Of a stretch of 64,000 nucleotides of DNA, positions 54,720 through 61,941 are shown piece after piece (positions within the stretch are counted from its first letter, which is position 1; each line of letters begins with the position of its first letter). The notes beneath the pieces were generated by a model. The model worked only from the letters and a program-made list of their open reading frames with translations. It was not told where the DNA came from and did not search any database. Location: contig NZ_LYMM01000073.1 of NCBI RefSeq assembly GCF_002896965.1, positions 1 to 64,000 on the forward strand. Reading direction: 5' to 3'. Position numbers and translations under genes: made by a program. This DNA comes from Novosphingobium guangzhouense. GTDB taxonomy: Bacteria > Pseudomonadota > Alphaproteobacteria > Sphingomonadales > Sphingomonadaceae.

Positions 54720-54758
54720 AGACCTCATTGTTGAGATTGATTCGCAACAATGAGGTCT
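54720..54758 (+). promoter_or_regulatory. Perfect hairpin covering the methyltransferase ribosome-binding site
   Basis: A 14-bp uninterrupted inverted repeat (54720-54733 with 54745-54758) with an 11-base loop. The right arm contains TGAGG, the only Shine-Dalgarno candidate, and ends one base before the ATG. As RNA it would hide the ribosome-binding site; as DNA it could be an operator. Confidence 0.75.
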
Positions 54759-54759
54759 C

Positions 54760-55629
54760 ATGTCCAAGCACAACGCCTATCAGGTCAAGGACTGGAACGG
54801 CGATAGCGGCGCGCGCTGGGTGGCCAACCAGCAGCGGCTCGACGCCATGCTGGCGGTCTTCGGCGAAGCGGCCGTGGCCGCTGCCGCGCCCAGCCCCGGC
54901 GAACGGGTGCTCGATATCGGCTGCGGTGCGGGCGCCAGCAGCCTTGCACTGGCACGGCGCGTCGGCGCCGCGGGCGAAGTGCTGGGCCTGGACATCTCCG
55001 AAGCGCTGGTGGACCGCGCCCGCAGCCTGACGCCGCAAGGTGCTCCCCTGCGCTTTACGGTGCGTGATGCGGCCGAACATGATCCTGCCGAAACCGGCTA
55101 CGACCTGCTGTTCTCGCGCTTCGGGGTGATGTTCTTCGATGATCCCGCCGCCGCTTTCGCCACGATGCGCCGGGCGCTGAAACCTGGCGGACGCGTAGCC
55201 TTCGTGTGCTGGCGCGCGGCAGCGGAAAACGACTGGGTTCGCCTGCCGCTGGGCGCAGTGCGCGATATCGTGCCGCCGCTTCCCCAGCCCGCTCCCGGAA
55301 CGCCGGGGCCGTTTTCCTTCGGCGATCCCGAACGCGTCCGCGCTATACTGACGCAGGCGGGCTTTGCAGACATCGTCCTGACCCCGTTCGACCACGACAT
55401 TCCCTTCGGTGCCGGTGCGAACCGGGCCGAAGCCGTGGAAGATGCATTGGCCATGGCTTTCGAGGTCGGCCCCCTGTCGCGCGTGCTGGAAGGCCAGCCG
55501 GAACACTTGCGGGCACGCGCCGCCGACGCGGTGCGAATGGCCTTTGCGTCACGCCCCGGCGAACGATCGGTGATGATAGACGGCGCCGCGTGGATCGTCA
55601 CCGCGCAGAACACAAGACCGGATATGTAG
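54760..55629 (+). CDS. Class I SAM-dependent methyltransferase
   Basis: A 289-aa methyltransferase. The SAM-binding motif I is RVLDIGCGAGASSLALARRVG, post-I GLDISEALVDRAR, and motif IV LLFSRFGVMFFDDPAAAF; FVCWRAAAENDW follows. It is close to the methyltransferase-11/25 group acting on small molecules (quinone, arsenite-like or polyketide substrates); the substrate cannot be assigned. Its start lies directly after a perfect hairpin. Confidence 0.88.
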   Translation: MSKHNAYQVKDWNGDSGARWVANQQRLDAMLAVFGEAAVAAAAPSPGERVLDIGCGAGASSLALARRVGAAGEVLGLDISEALVDRARSLTPQGAPLRFTVRDAAEHDPAETGYDLLFSRFGVMFFDDPAAAFATMRRALKPGGRVAFVCWRAAAENDWVRLPLGAVRDIVPPLPQPAPGTPGPFSFGDPERVRAILTQAGFADIVLTPFDHDIPFGAGANRAEAVEDALAMAFEVGPLSRVLEGQPEHLRARAADAVRMAFASRPGERSVMIDGAAWIVTAQNTRPDM

Positions 55630-55647
55630 AGAGTGCTGTTCGCAAAC

Positions 55648-55722
55648 TGGAGCGGGCGAAGGGATTCGAACCCTCGACCCCAACCTTGGCAAGGTTGTGC
55701 TCTACCCCTGAGCTACGCCCGC
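55648..55722 (-). tRNA. tRNA-Gly (anticodon GCC), copy 1
   Basis: Minus-strand tRNA with acceptor GCGGGCG/CGCCCGC, D-arm GCTCAGGGGTAGAGC, anticodon loop TTGCCAA (GCC), T-arm GAGGGTTCGAATCCCTT and encoded CCA. It reads GGC and GGU codons. Identical to copy 2 about 690 bp to the right. Confidence 0.97.
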
Positions 55723-55820
55723 TCTGGCGTTTAAGGGACAGTGCGGCGTGGCCGCTTCCGTCCGGGTGGAGGGGCCACTAGCAGCGGTTCGCGAGGTCTG
55801 CAAGGCCCTCATGACACAAT

Positions 55821-55876
55821 TTTTACCCGGCCCGTTTTACCCGGCCCGTTTTACCCGCCCCGTTTTACCGGCCGCC
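55821..55876. repeat. 14-bp tandem repeat, four copies
   Basis: TTTTACCCGGCCCG occurs at 55821-55834 and 55835-55848, with a one-base variant at 55849-55862 and a diverged fourth at 55863-55876. The last unit covers the stop codon of the VanZ-like gene on the minus strand. Confidence 0.95.
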
Positions 55877-56224
55877 GCTTCGCCGATTACGGCGAAGCCG
55901 CAAAGCCAGGCTGACCGCGCCCAGCACGACGAGGACGGCGAAAGTATCGGCGACAAGGTCCATGACCTCCGCGTCGCGATTGAGAGAAGGAATCATCTGC
56001 ACCACCTCGATCCCCGCACCGACCAGCACCAGTCCCGCCGCGACGGCCATCCTGGGCACGCGCGGGTATCCCAGCGCCGCCAGCACGGCCAGCGTGGCAA
56101 AGGCCATCATGTGCTGAAACTTGTCGCTCGGCCCGCCGGGAAGTTGCGGCGGGTGAGGCAGCACGGCCATCGTCACTGCGAAGACAAGCGCCAGCCAGAA
56201 CAGGATTCGAAAGAGGTTTTGCAT
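55865..56224 (-). CDS. VanZ-like membrane protein
   Basis: A 119-aa membrane protein with about four hydrophobic segments. FWLALVFAVTMAVLPHPPQLPGGPSDKFQHMMAFATLA fits the VanZ pattern (first helix, then D-K-x-x-H in the second), and EVVQMIPSLNRDAEVMDLVADTFAVLVVL matches its later E-x-x-Q...D-x-x-D motif. VanZ relatives confer low-level teicoplanin resistance, but most are uncharacterised. It lies between the two identical tRNA-Gly genes. Confidence 0.82.
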   Translation of the reverse strand: MQNLFRILFWLALVFAVTMAVLPHPPQLPGGPSDKFQHMMAFATLAVLAALGYPRVPRMAVAAGLVLVGAGIEVVQMIPSLNRDAEVMDLVADTFAVLVVLGAVSLALRLRRNRRSGGR

Positions 56225-56335
56225 GGCGACACTATCGTGGTGCAACGCAGCAAGTTCAAATCAAACCTGATCGCCGCAACACGCGCCACATGACCGCCGC
56301 CCCCGCAGGGAAAAGTTTTCGCGATGTGGGAAAAC

Positions 56336-56410
56336 TGGAGCGGGCGAAGGGATTCGAACCCTCGACCCCAACCTTGGCAAGGTTGTGCTCTACCCCTGAG
56401 CTACGCCCGC
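56336..56410 (-). tRNA. tRNA-Gly (anticodon GCC), copy 2
   Basis: Sequence identical to copy 1, including the encoded CCA and several flanking bases on both sides. The upstream region also resembles that of copy 1, which points to a segmental duplication. Confidence 0.97.
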
Positions 56411-56613
56411 TCTGGCGCTTCGGAAAAGGCTGCGAAAGCGGCCCGTCCGGGGTGGAGGCGGCGCACTAGCAGTGGTTCGGCGGGGCGGCAAGCACAAAAA
56501 GCAAACTTTTTGCCACCGCCTCGGAAACGGGCCGAATTGGCGCATTATCCCTTCACAAATGCGCGCGAAAGGCCAATCTAGGGGCCTGATTTTTCGCAAG
56601 CGGAGCACGAATC

Positions 56614-57525
56614 TTGGCCAGCATGGGTCTCAACCTCGACGAACAGAAGGCAGTGGACCGGTTCCGCAAGGCCGTTGCCGAACCTTCGATGACCCAGCTG
56701 GTGATCCTCGACTTCTGGGCCGAATGGTGCGGCCCCTGCAAGGCGCTGACCCCGGTGCTGGAAAAGGTGGCCGCCGAATATGCCGACAAGGGCGTCCTGC
56801 TCGCCAAGGTCAACGTCGATGAGGAACAGTTCATCGCCGCGCAGTTCCGCGTGCAGTCGATCCCCACGGTCTACGCGATCTTCCAGGGCCAGCCGGTGGC
56901 GGACCTGACCAATGCGCGCACCGAATCGCAGCTCAAGGGCATGCTGGACCAGCTGCTGGCCAAGCTGCCCGTACAGCCCGAAGGCGCAGAGCCGCAGGTC
57001 GATCTCGTCCCCCTGATCGCCATGGGCGACGAAGCGCTGGCCGAAGGCGACGGCGAACGCGCCGCCAGCATCTTCATGCAGATCCTCGAAGTCGCGCCGG
57101 ATAATGGCGAAGTGCTGGGCGGCCTCGTCCGCGCCTTCGTGGCTGCCGGGCGGATCGAAGAGGCGGAACAGGTGCTCGATTCGCTGGGCGAACCGCTCTC
57201 CACCGACCCCCACGTCGAACGCGCGCGCGGTATGCTTGCACTGGCCAAGGACAAGCCGGAAGACAGCGAACTTGCCGCCCTGCGCGCCGCCGCGGCAGAA
57301 CGTCCCGCCGACATGGAAGCGCAGTTCGCCTTCGCCGGCGCCGCCTTCGCCGCCGGAGAGCGCGATGCCGCCGCCGATACCCTCCTGCGCATGATCACGT
57401 CCGATCGCGAATGGAACGAGGGCGCCGCGCGTACCAAGCTGCTGCAGATCTTCGAGGCGATCGGCCTGGAAGACCCGTGGGTCTCGACCACCCGCCGCAA
57501 GCTCTCCACCGTGCTGTTCGGCTGA
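56614..57525 (+). CDS. CnoX/YbbN-like thioredoxin-TPR chaperone
   Basis: A 303-aa protein with an N-terminal thioredoxin domain (WAEWCGPCKAL, Cys39 and Cys42) and a C-terminal region of TPR-like helices. This is the architecture of YbbN/CnoX, a chaperedoxin that protects clients from chlorine oxidation and passes them to GroEL. The CXXC pair is kept here, as in CnoX proteins with redox activity. The start is TTG at 56614 with GGAG eight bases upstream; ATG 56623 is badly spaced. It is followed by the Lon-type domain gene. Confidence 0.9.
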   Translation: MASMGLNLDEQKAVDRFRKAVAEPSMTQLVILDFWAEWCGPCKALTPVLEKVAAEYADKGVLLAKVNVDEEQFIAAQFRVQSIPTVYAIFQGQPVADLTNARTESQLKGMLDQLLAKLPVQPEGAEPQVDLVPLIAMGDEALAEGDGERAASIFMQILEVAPDNGEVLGGLVRAFVAAGRIEEAEQVLDSLGEPLSTDPHVERARGMLALAKDKPEDSELAALRAAAAERPADMEAQFAFAGAAFAAGERDAAADTLLRMITSDREWNEGAARTKLLQIFEAIGLEDPWVSTTRRKLSTVLFG

Positions 57526-57529
57526 GGCA

Positions 57530-58138
57530 TTGGCGCGGATCACCATCTTCCCGCTGACCGGCGCGGTGCTCTATCCGGGGCTGCAACTGCCGCTCCACAT
57601 CTTCGAGCCGCGCTACCGCGCGATGGTGAGCGACGCCCTCGCCCGCGATCGGCGGATCGGCATGATCCAGCCGCAGAAGGCGATGGAGGGCGCCCCCCTC
57701 TTCGCGGTGGGATGCGTGGGGCGCATCGGCGATGTTGAGGCGCTGGAAGATGGCCGCTTCAACATCATCCTTGAAGGCGAACAGCGCTTCCGCATCCTGC
57801 GCGAACTCGATGTGACCACCCCGTTCCGGCAGGTCGAGGCAGAATTGCTGGAAGAACCTGATGAAGTGCTGGCCCCGATCGAACGCGCCAGCTTCGAACG
57901 CGAGGCAAAGCGCTTCGCACAGGCGCAGGGATACGTGGTCGACTGGGATCAGGTTGGGCGGCTGGACGACATGTCGCTGATCAACGGCGTCTCGCAGATC
58001 GCCCCGTTCGATCCCGCCGCCAAGCAGGCGCTGCTGGAAGCGACCGGGCTGTCCGCAAGGTGCGAACTGCTGGTGCAGCTGATGCAGTTCTTCGGCCGCG
58101 CCGGGGACGGTGAAGAGGACGGGGCCACCCTGCAATAA
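57530..58138 (+). CDS. Lon substrate-binding-domain protein
   Basis: A 202-aa stand-alone LON N-terminal (PUA-like) domain without the AAA or protease parts. ITIFPLTGAVLYPGLQLPLHIFEPRYRAMV, FAVGCVGRI and LEGEQRFRIL are the family's conserved strands. It may bind substrates for a Lon-type protease. TTG start at 57530, four bases after the thioredoxin gene, so the two form a proteostasis-related operon. Confidence 0.93.
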   Translation: MARITIFPLTGAVLYPGLQLPLHIFEPRYRAMVSDALARDRRIGMIQPQKAMEGAPLFAVGCVGRIGDVEALEDGRFNIILEGEQRFRILRELDVTTPFRQVEAELLEEPDEVLAPIERASFEREAKRFAQAQGYVVDWDQVGRLDDMSLINGVSQIAPFDPAAKQALLEATGLSARCELLVQLMQFFGRAGDGEEDGATLQ

Positions 58139-58174
58139 GGCGGGCGGCCCTTCTCCGCCCCTCCCGCTGACGGC

Positions 58175-58849
58175 TCAGGCCGCGTCGAAGACGTACCCCA
58201 GCGAGCGTACCGTGCGCAGCGGGTTGCCCGCTCCCACGCCCTTGAGCGCGCGACGCAGGCGGCCGATCCACACGTCCACCGTGCGCTCGTCCACCGGCGG
58301 TTCCTGTTTACCCAGCGCCGAGATCAACTGGGTGCGGCTGAACACGCGGCCGGGGTGTTCGATGAAGTAACGCAGCAGGCGCAGTTCGTTAGGCATCAGC
58401 GATATCGGCTTGCCCTGAAAGCGCGCCTGGAACGCGGCCACGTCCACCATCAGTTCGCCCTGCGTGACGACGCGGATGCCCGCGCTGTCCTGTTCGCCGA
58501 TATTGGCACCCAGCACGCGGTCGAGCAGGCCGGTGCGCGTCAGCGGCCCGACCATATAGTCGTCCGCCCCCATGCGCAGCGCACGCTTGCGGTCTTCCTG
58601 ATTGTCCTCTTCCAGCACCATCGTCACGTGGGCATGAGCGGTCAGGCTGTCGGCCCGCAGACGGCGGCACAGTTCAAGCCCCGACATTTCCGGCAGTACC
58701 CAGTCGATGAACACCCACAGGGCGCCCTCGATCAGCGGCAGTTCCGCAAAGTCCGTCCAGCGATGCAGGACCACGTCGAACTGGTCATGCCGAAACGGCG
58801 CGAGCCCCCCCGAAAGTTCGCTCGCCAGCAAAATGTCGATCCGCCGCAT
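58175..58849 (-). CDS. PhoB-like winged-helix regulator with degenerate receiver
   Basis: A 224-aa receiver plus winged-helix protein. The receiver keeps the phospho-acceptor-type segment VFIDWVLPEMSGLELCRRLR but not the rest of the pocket: ILLASEL stands where ILxVEDD is expected, VLEEDN replaces the Thr/Ser motif, and YMVGPL replaces YxxKPF. The DNA-binding domain (LMPNELRLLRYFIEHPGRVFSRTQLIS, RTVDVWIGRLRRAL) is PhoB-like. No kinase is adjacent. Start ATG at 58849. It is divergent from the plcP-like gene, with repeat arrays in between, and may be phosphorylation-independent. Confidence 0.85.
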   Translation of the reverse strand: MRRIDILLASELSGGLAPFRHDQFDVVLHRWTDFAELPLIEGALWVFIDWVLPEMSGLELCRRLRADSLTAHAHVTMVLEEDNQEDRKRALRMGADDYMVGPLTRTGLLDRVLGANIGEQDSAGIRVVTQGELMVDVAAFQARFQGKPISLMPNELRLLRYFIEHPGRVFSRTQLISALGKQEPPVDERTVDVWIGRLRRALKGVGAGNPLRTVRSLGYVFDAA

Positions 58850-58914
58850 CGCCCCGTTGTCCGCCTTTTCGAGATAGTCTGCCCCTTGGTACGGCGGGCT
58901 TTTGCCTCCCCTGT

Positions 58915-58954
58915 GTGACGACCCGGTGACATATCGGTGACATGGCGGTGAAAT
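58915..58954 (-). promoter_or_regulatory. Pho-box-like array of four 11-bp repeats
   Basis: On the plus strand GTGACGA, GTGACAT, GTGACAT and GTGAAAT start at 58915, 58926, 58937 and 58948, exactly 11 bp apart. On the minus strand they read (A/T)TGTCAC-type heptamers, close to the Pho-box half-site CTGTCAT. The spacing fits PhoB/OmpR-family dimers. They lie 66 bp upstream of the regulator start. Confidence 0.7.
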
Positions 58955-59019
58955 CGCAAAACCGCCCGCAGCGGCGGCAACAATCGGGAAATAACGGTTA
59001 TCAACAAGAGCCTTGTCCC

Positions 59020-59072
59020 CTGTCACGAAAATGACCCGCAACCGTCACGGCGCCGCAACGGCCCGCTGTCAT
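59020..59072 (+). promoter_or_regulatory. Possible second Pho-box-like site before the plcP-like gene
   Basis: CTGTCAC (59020-59026), CCGTCAC (59042-59048, two 11-bp turns later) and CTGTCAT (59066-59072) lie on the plus strand within 90 bp of the plcP-like start. The spacing is less regular than in the other array. Confidence 0.4.
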
Positions 59073-59110
59073 AGGCCGCGCAATCGCTGGGCATTTGGGG
59101 ACGAACGACC

Positions 59111-60049
59111 ATGCGCGAGCAGATCGAAGACTTCATCGGACGTGGCAACGGCCCTAAAAGGAACGAGGGCGGCATCCCCGCCTGGCTCGACCTTCCCGAT
59201 CCCAAGGGCTTCCGCCCGAAACGCAAGTATCGCACGATCTGGATCTCGGACATCCACCTTGGCACCCGCGGCTGCAATGCCGCAATGCTGGTGGACTTCC
59301 TGCGCGCGCACGAGTGTGAAACGCTCTACCTTGTCGGCGACATCGTGGACGGGTGGCGGCTGCGCAAGGGCTGGTACTGGCCCGATGCGCACAACGAAGT
59401 GGTCCGCCGCATCCTCAAGATGGCGCATCGCGGCACCCGCGTGATCTTCATCGCCGGCAACCATGACGAGATGCTGCGCGATTACGCGGGCCTCAGCTTC
59501 GGCGGGGTGGAACTGGCGCTGGAACATGTCCACACCACCGTCGACGGTCGCCGCCTGCTGGTGACGCATGGCGATGCGTTCGACGGGGTGGTGCTCTACC
59601 ACAAGTGGCTCGCGTTCCTGGGGGACCAGGCTTACTCCATGCTGCTGCGCGCCAACATCGTGTTCAACGCGGTGCGCCGCCGCCTGCACATGCCGTACTG
59701 GTCGCTTTCGGCCTACATGAAGAAGAAGGTCAAGAACGCCGTCCAGTTCATCGGCAGCTATGAGGAGGCCGTGGCCACCGAAGCCACCTCACGCGGGTTC
59801 GACGGGGTGGTCTGCGGCCATATCCACTGCGCCGAGATCCGCGAATTCGGCGGCATCACCTATTATAACGACGGTGACTGGGTCGAAAGCTGCACCGCGC
59901 TGGCCGAAGACTTCACCGGCCACATGGCGCTGATCGACTGGGTAAAGGAAACCGGCGGCCACACCGTCAAGGATGAACCGGCGGAAGATCAGGCTGAAAG
60001 GGATGGCCCTGCCACCACCAGCGAAGCCGCCCCGGAGGCCGTATCGTGA
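59111..60049 (+). CDS. PlcP-like metallophosphoesterase (LpxH/COG2908 superfamily)
   Basis: A 312-aa calcineurin-type phosphoesterase. Metal-binding motifs are SDIHLG, GDIVDGW, GNHDE, THGDAFDG and GHIHCAEI. Automated annotation usually calls such proteins UDP-2,3-diacylglucosamine diphosphatase. However, length and linkage to a GT4 gene (GTGA overlap) match PlcP, the cytosolic phospholipase C-like enzyme of Sinorhizobium and marine alphaproteobacteria that degrades phospholipids to diacylglycerol under phosphate limitation. The assignment is by context. Start at ATG 59111. Confidence 0.85.
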   Translation: MREQIEDFIGRGNGPKRNEGGIPAWLDLPDPKGFRPKRKYRTIWISDIHLGTRGCNAAMLVDFLRAHECETLYLVGDIVDGWRLRKGWYWPDAHNEVVRRILKMAHRGTRVIFIAGNHDEMLRDYAGLSFGGVELALEHVHTTVDGRRLLVTHGDAFDGVVLYHKWLAFLGDQAYSMLLRANIVFNAVRRRLHMPYWSLSAYMKKKVKNAVQFIGSYEEAVATEATSRGFDGVVCGHIHCAEIREFGGITYYNDGDWVESCTALAEDFTGHMALIDWVKETGGHTVKDEPAEDQAERDGPATTSEAAPEAVS

Positions 60050-61128
60050 AGCTGGCCCTGGCAACCGACGCCTGGTTGCCGCAGGTCAACGGCGTAGTCC
60101 GCTCGCTCACTGCCACCGTCGATCACCTCACCGCGCGCGGGCATGAGGTGGAGACCATCTCGCCCGACCGGTTCCTGACCATGCCGATGCCGGGCTATTC
60201 GTCGATCCGGCTGGCCATGGCACCGCGCTTCGGCGTGCGCCGGATACTGGACAAGGCCGCGCCCGATATCGTCCACATCGCCACCGAAGGCCCGATCGGC
60301 TGGGCCGCGCGCGGCTGGTGCCTTTCGCGCGGGGTGCCCTTCACATCCGCCTTCCATACCCGCTTCCCCGAATACTGCGCCGTGCGCACCGGGCTTTCGG
60401 CAGAGTATTTCTGGCCGATCCTGCAACGCTTTCACGCGCAGAGCCGGGCGGTCATGGTTTCCACCCGCAGTCTGGCCATCGAGCTTGAAGGACGCGGCAT
60501 CGGCCCCACCCGCGCCTGGAGCCGGGGTATCGACCACGCCCTGTTCCGCCCGGACGGTCCGCAACTGGCCGAGATGGCCGCGCTCAGGGCGTCCCGCCCC
60601 GGCCCGATCCTGCTCAATGTCGGCCGTGTTGCGCCGGAAAAGAACCTTGAGGCGTTCCTTGATCTCGACGTCGCGGGCAGCAAGGTCGTCGTTGGAGACG
60701 GCCCTGCGCTCGACAGCCTGCGCCGCCGCTATCCGCATGTGCTGTTCCTTGGTGCGCTGTCGGGAGAAGCGCTGGCATCGGCGTACCGCAGCGCGGACTG
60801 CTTCGTGTTTCCCAGCCTGACCGACACCTTCGGGCTTGTCGTGATCGAGGCGCTCGCCTGTGGCACCCCCGTGGCCGCCTTCCCGGTCACAGGCCCGGTC
60901 GACATCCTGGGCGCTGACGGGCGCGGCGTGGACCACCGGGTCGGCTGGCCGGCCGGGGCGGTCGATGCATCGCTGGCCCGCGCCGTGGAAGCCGCGCTGA
61001 CGGTGGAGCGGACAGACGCCGCCGCGCTGGGCGCCCTCTATTCGTGGGAACGCGCCACCGACCAGTTCCTTGCCGCGATCGAAGGCGCTCTGGAAAACGC
61101 CGATCGCGCGATGCGGTCTGCGGCCTAA
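60046..61128 (+). CDS. Agt-like GT4 glycosyltransferase
   Basis: A 360-aa GT-B enzyme: ATDAWLPQVNGVVRSLTATVDHL at the N-terminus, VHIATEGPIGWAARGWC, FTSAFHTRFPEYCAVRTG, SRGIDHALFRPDG, LNVGRVAPEKNLEAFL and the E-x7-E site FPSLTDTFGLVVIEALACGTPVAAFPV. It is similar to the diacylglycerol glucosyl/glucuronosyl transferase Agt of Agrobacterium and to SQD2-type enzymes. GTG start overlaps the plcP-like stop. Together they would swap phospholipid head groups for sugars, saving phosphate. Confidence 0.88.
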   Translation: MKLALATDAWLPQVNGVVRSLTATVDHLTARGHEVETISPDRFLTMPMPGYSSIRLAMAPRFGVRRILDKAAPDIVHIATEGPIGWAARGWCLSRGVPFTSAFHTRFPEYCAVRTGLSAEYFWPILQRFHAQSRAVMVSTRSLAIELEGRGIGPTRAWSRGIDHALFRPDGPQLAEMAALRASRPGPILLNVGRVAPEKNLEAFLDLDVAGSKVVVGDGPALDSLRRRYPHVLFLGALSGEALASAYRSADCFVFPSLTDTFGLVVIEALACGTPVAAFPVTGPVDILGADGRGVDHRVGWPAGAVDASLARAVEAALTVERTDAAALGALYSWERATDQFLAAIEGALENADRAMRSAA

Positions 61129-61931
61129 CGGAATCCCAGGCTGCGCGAGATCGCTGCGGCCTCATCGCGCACCAGAGCCGCAAGTTCGTCCAGCCGCGCG
61201 GCCGCACGCGCGCTGGGGGCCGCGATCACCAGCGCGCCGACCACACCGCCCGCCGCATCGCGCACCACTGCGGCCGTACCCGTGACCCCTTCCGCCGCCT
61301 GATCCACGGTCTGCGCATGGCCTTGCACACGGACCAGATCGACTGCCCGAGCCAGCGCAGCCTGATCGACCTCGGTGCCCGGCGCCAGCGGTCGCAACGC
61401 CACGCGCGCCAGATAGGCATCGACCGCGGCGGGCGAACAGGTGGACAGCAGCGCCCTGCCCGCTGACGTCGCATAGAACGGCCGCCGGTCGCCGACCGAA
61501 ACCGAATAGCGCACAACGTTGCTGCTTTCGACCATGTCCACATAAGTGACCATGTCACCGCTATCACCGGCTCCATGATCGCCCACCGCCAGCAGTACCG
61601 TCTCTCCGCTGCGCGCACACAGCCGACGCATTCCTTCGCGCACCAGATCAGAGCTTTGCAGCCGCCGCCGCGCTTCGGTCAGCGCGCTGCCAAGACCGAA
61701 AGCGCCCGGGCCAAGCCGCCAGGCCCCTTCGGTGGCGACCACCAGATCTTCATCCGCCAGCCCGCGCAGCAGCGCCGCAAGACTGCTCTTGGGGGTTTTC
61801 AGGCGGCGGCTGAGGTCGGCCAGCGACACCGGATCGCTGCTGATGCAAAGCGCTTCGAGCAGGCGGATGACACGGGTGACCGATTGCGGCGATCCGCTGC
61901 GGCGCTCGCCGTCCTTCTCCGCATCGTCCAT
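61125..61931 (-). CDS. IclR-family transcriptional regulator
   Basis: A 268-aa regulator: N-terminal winged HTH (SVTRVIRLLEALCISSDPVSLADLSRRLKTPKSSLAALLRGL) and a C-terminal effector domain with RYSVSVGDRRPFYATSAGRALLS, the IclR hallmark. GAGGG lies upstream of ATG 61931. Its stop overlaps the Agt-like gene stop (CTAA, 61125-61128). It follows the LLM oxidoreductase gene after 10 bp, so it may control that oxidoreductase. Confidence 0.93.
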   Translation of the reverse strand: MDDAEKDGERRSGSPQSVTRVIRLLEALCISSDPVSLADLSRRLKTPKSSLAALLRGLADEDLVVATEGAWRLGPGAFGLGSALTEARRRLQSSDLVREGMRRLCARSGETVLLAVGDHGAGDSGDMVTYVDMVESSNVVRYSVSVGDRRPFYATSAGRALLSTCSPAAVDAYLARVALRPLAPGTEVDQAALARAVDLVRVQGHAQTVDQAAEGVTGTAAVVRDAAGGVVGALVIAAPSARAAARLDELAALVRDEAAAISRSLGFR

Positions 61932-61941
61932 TACGCCGCCC

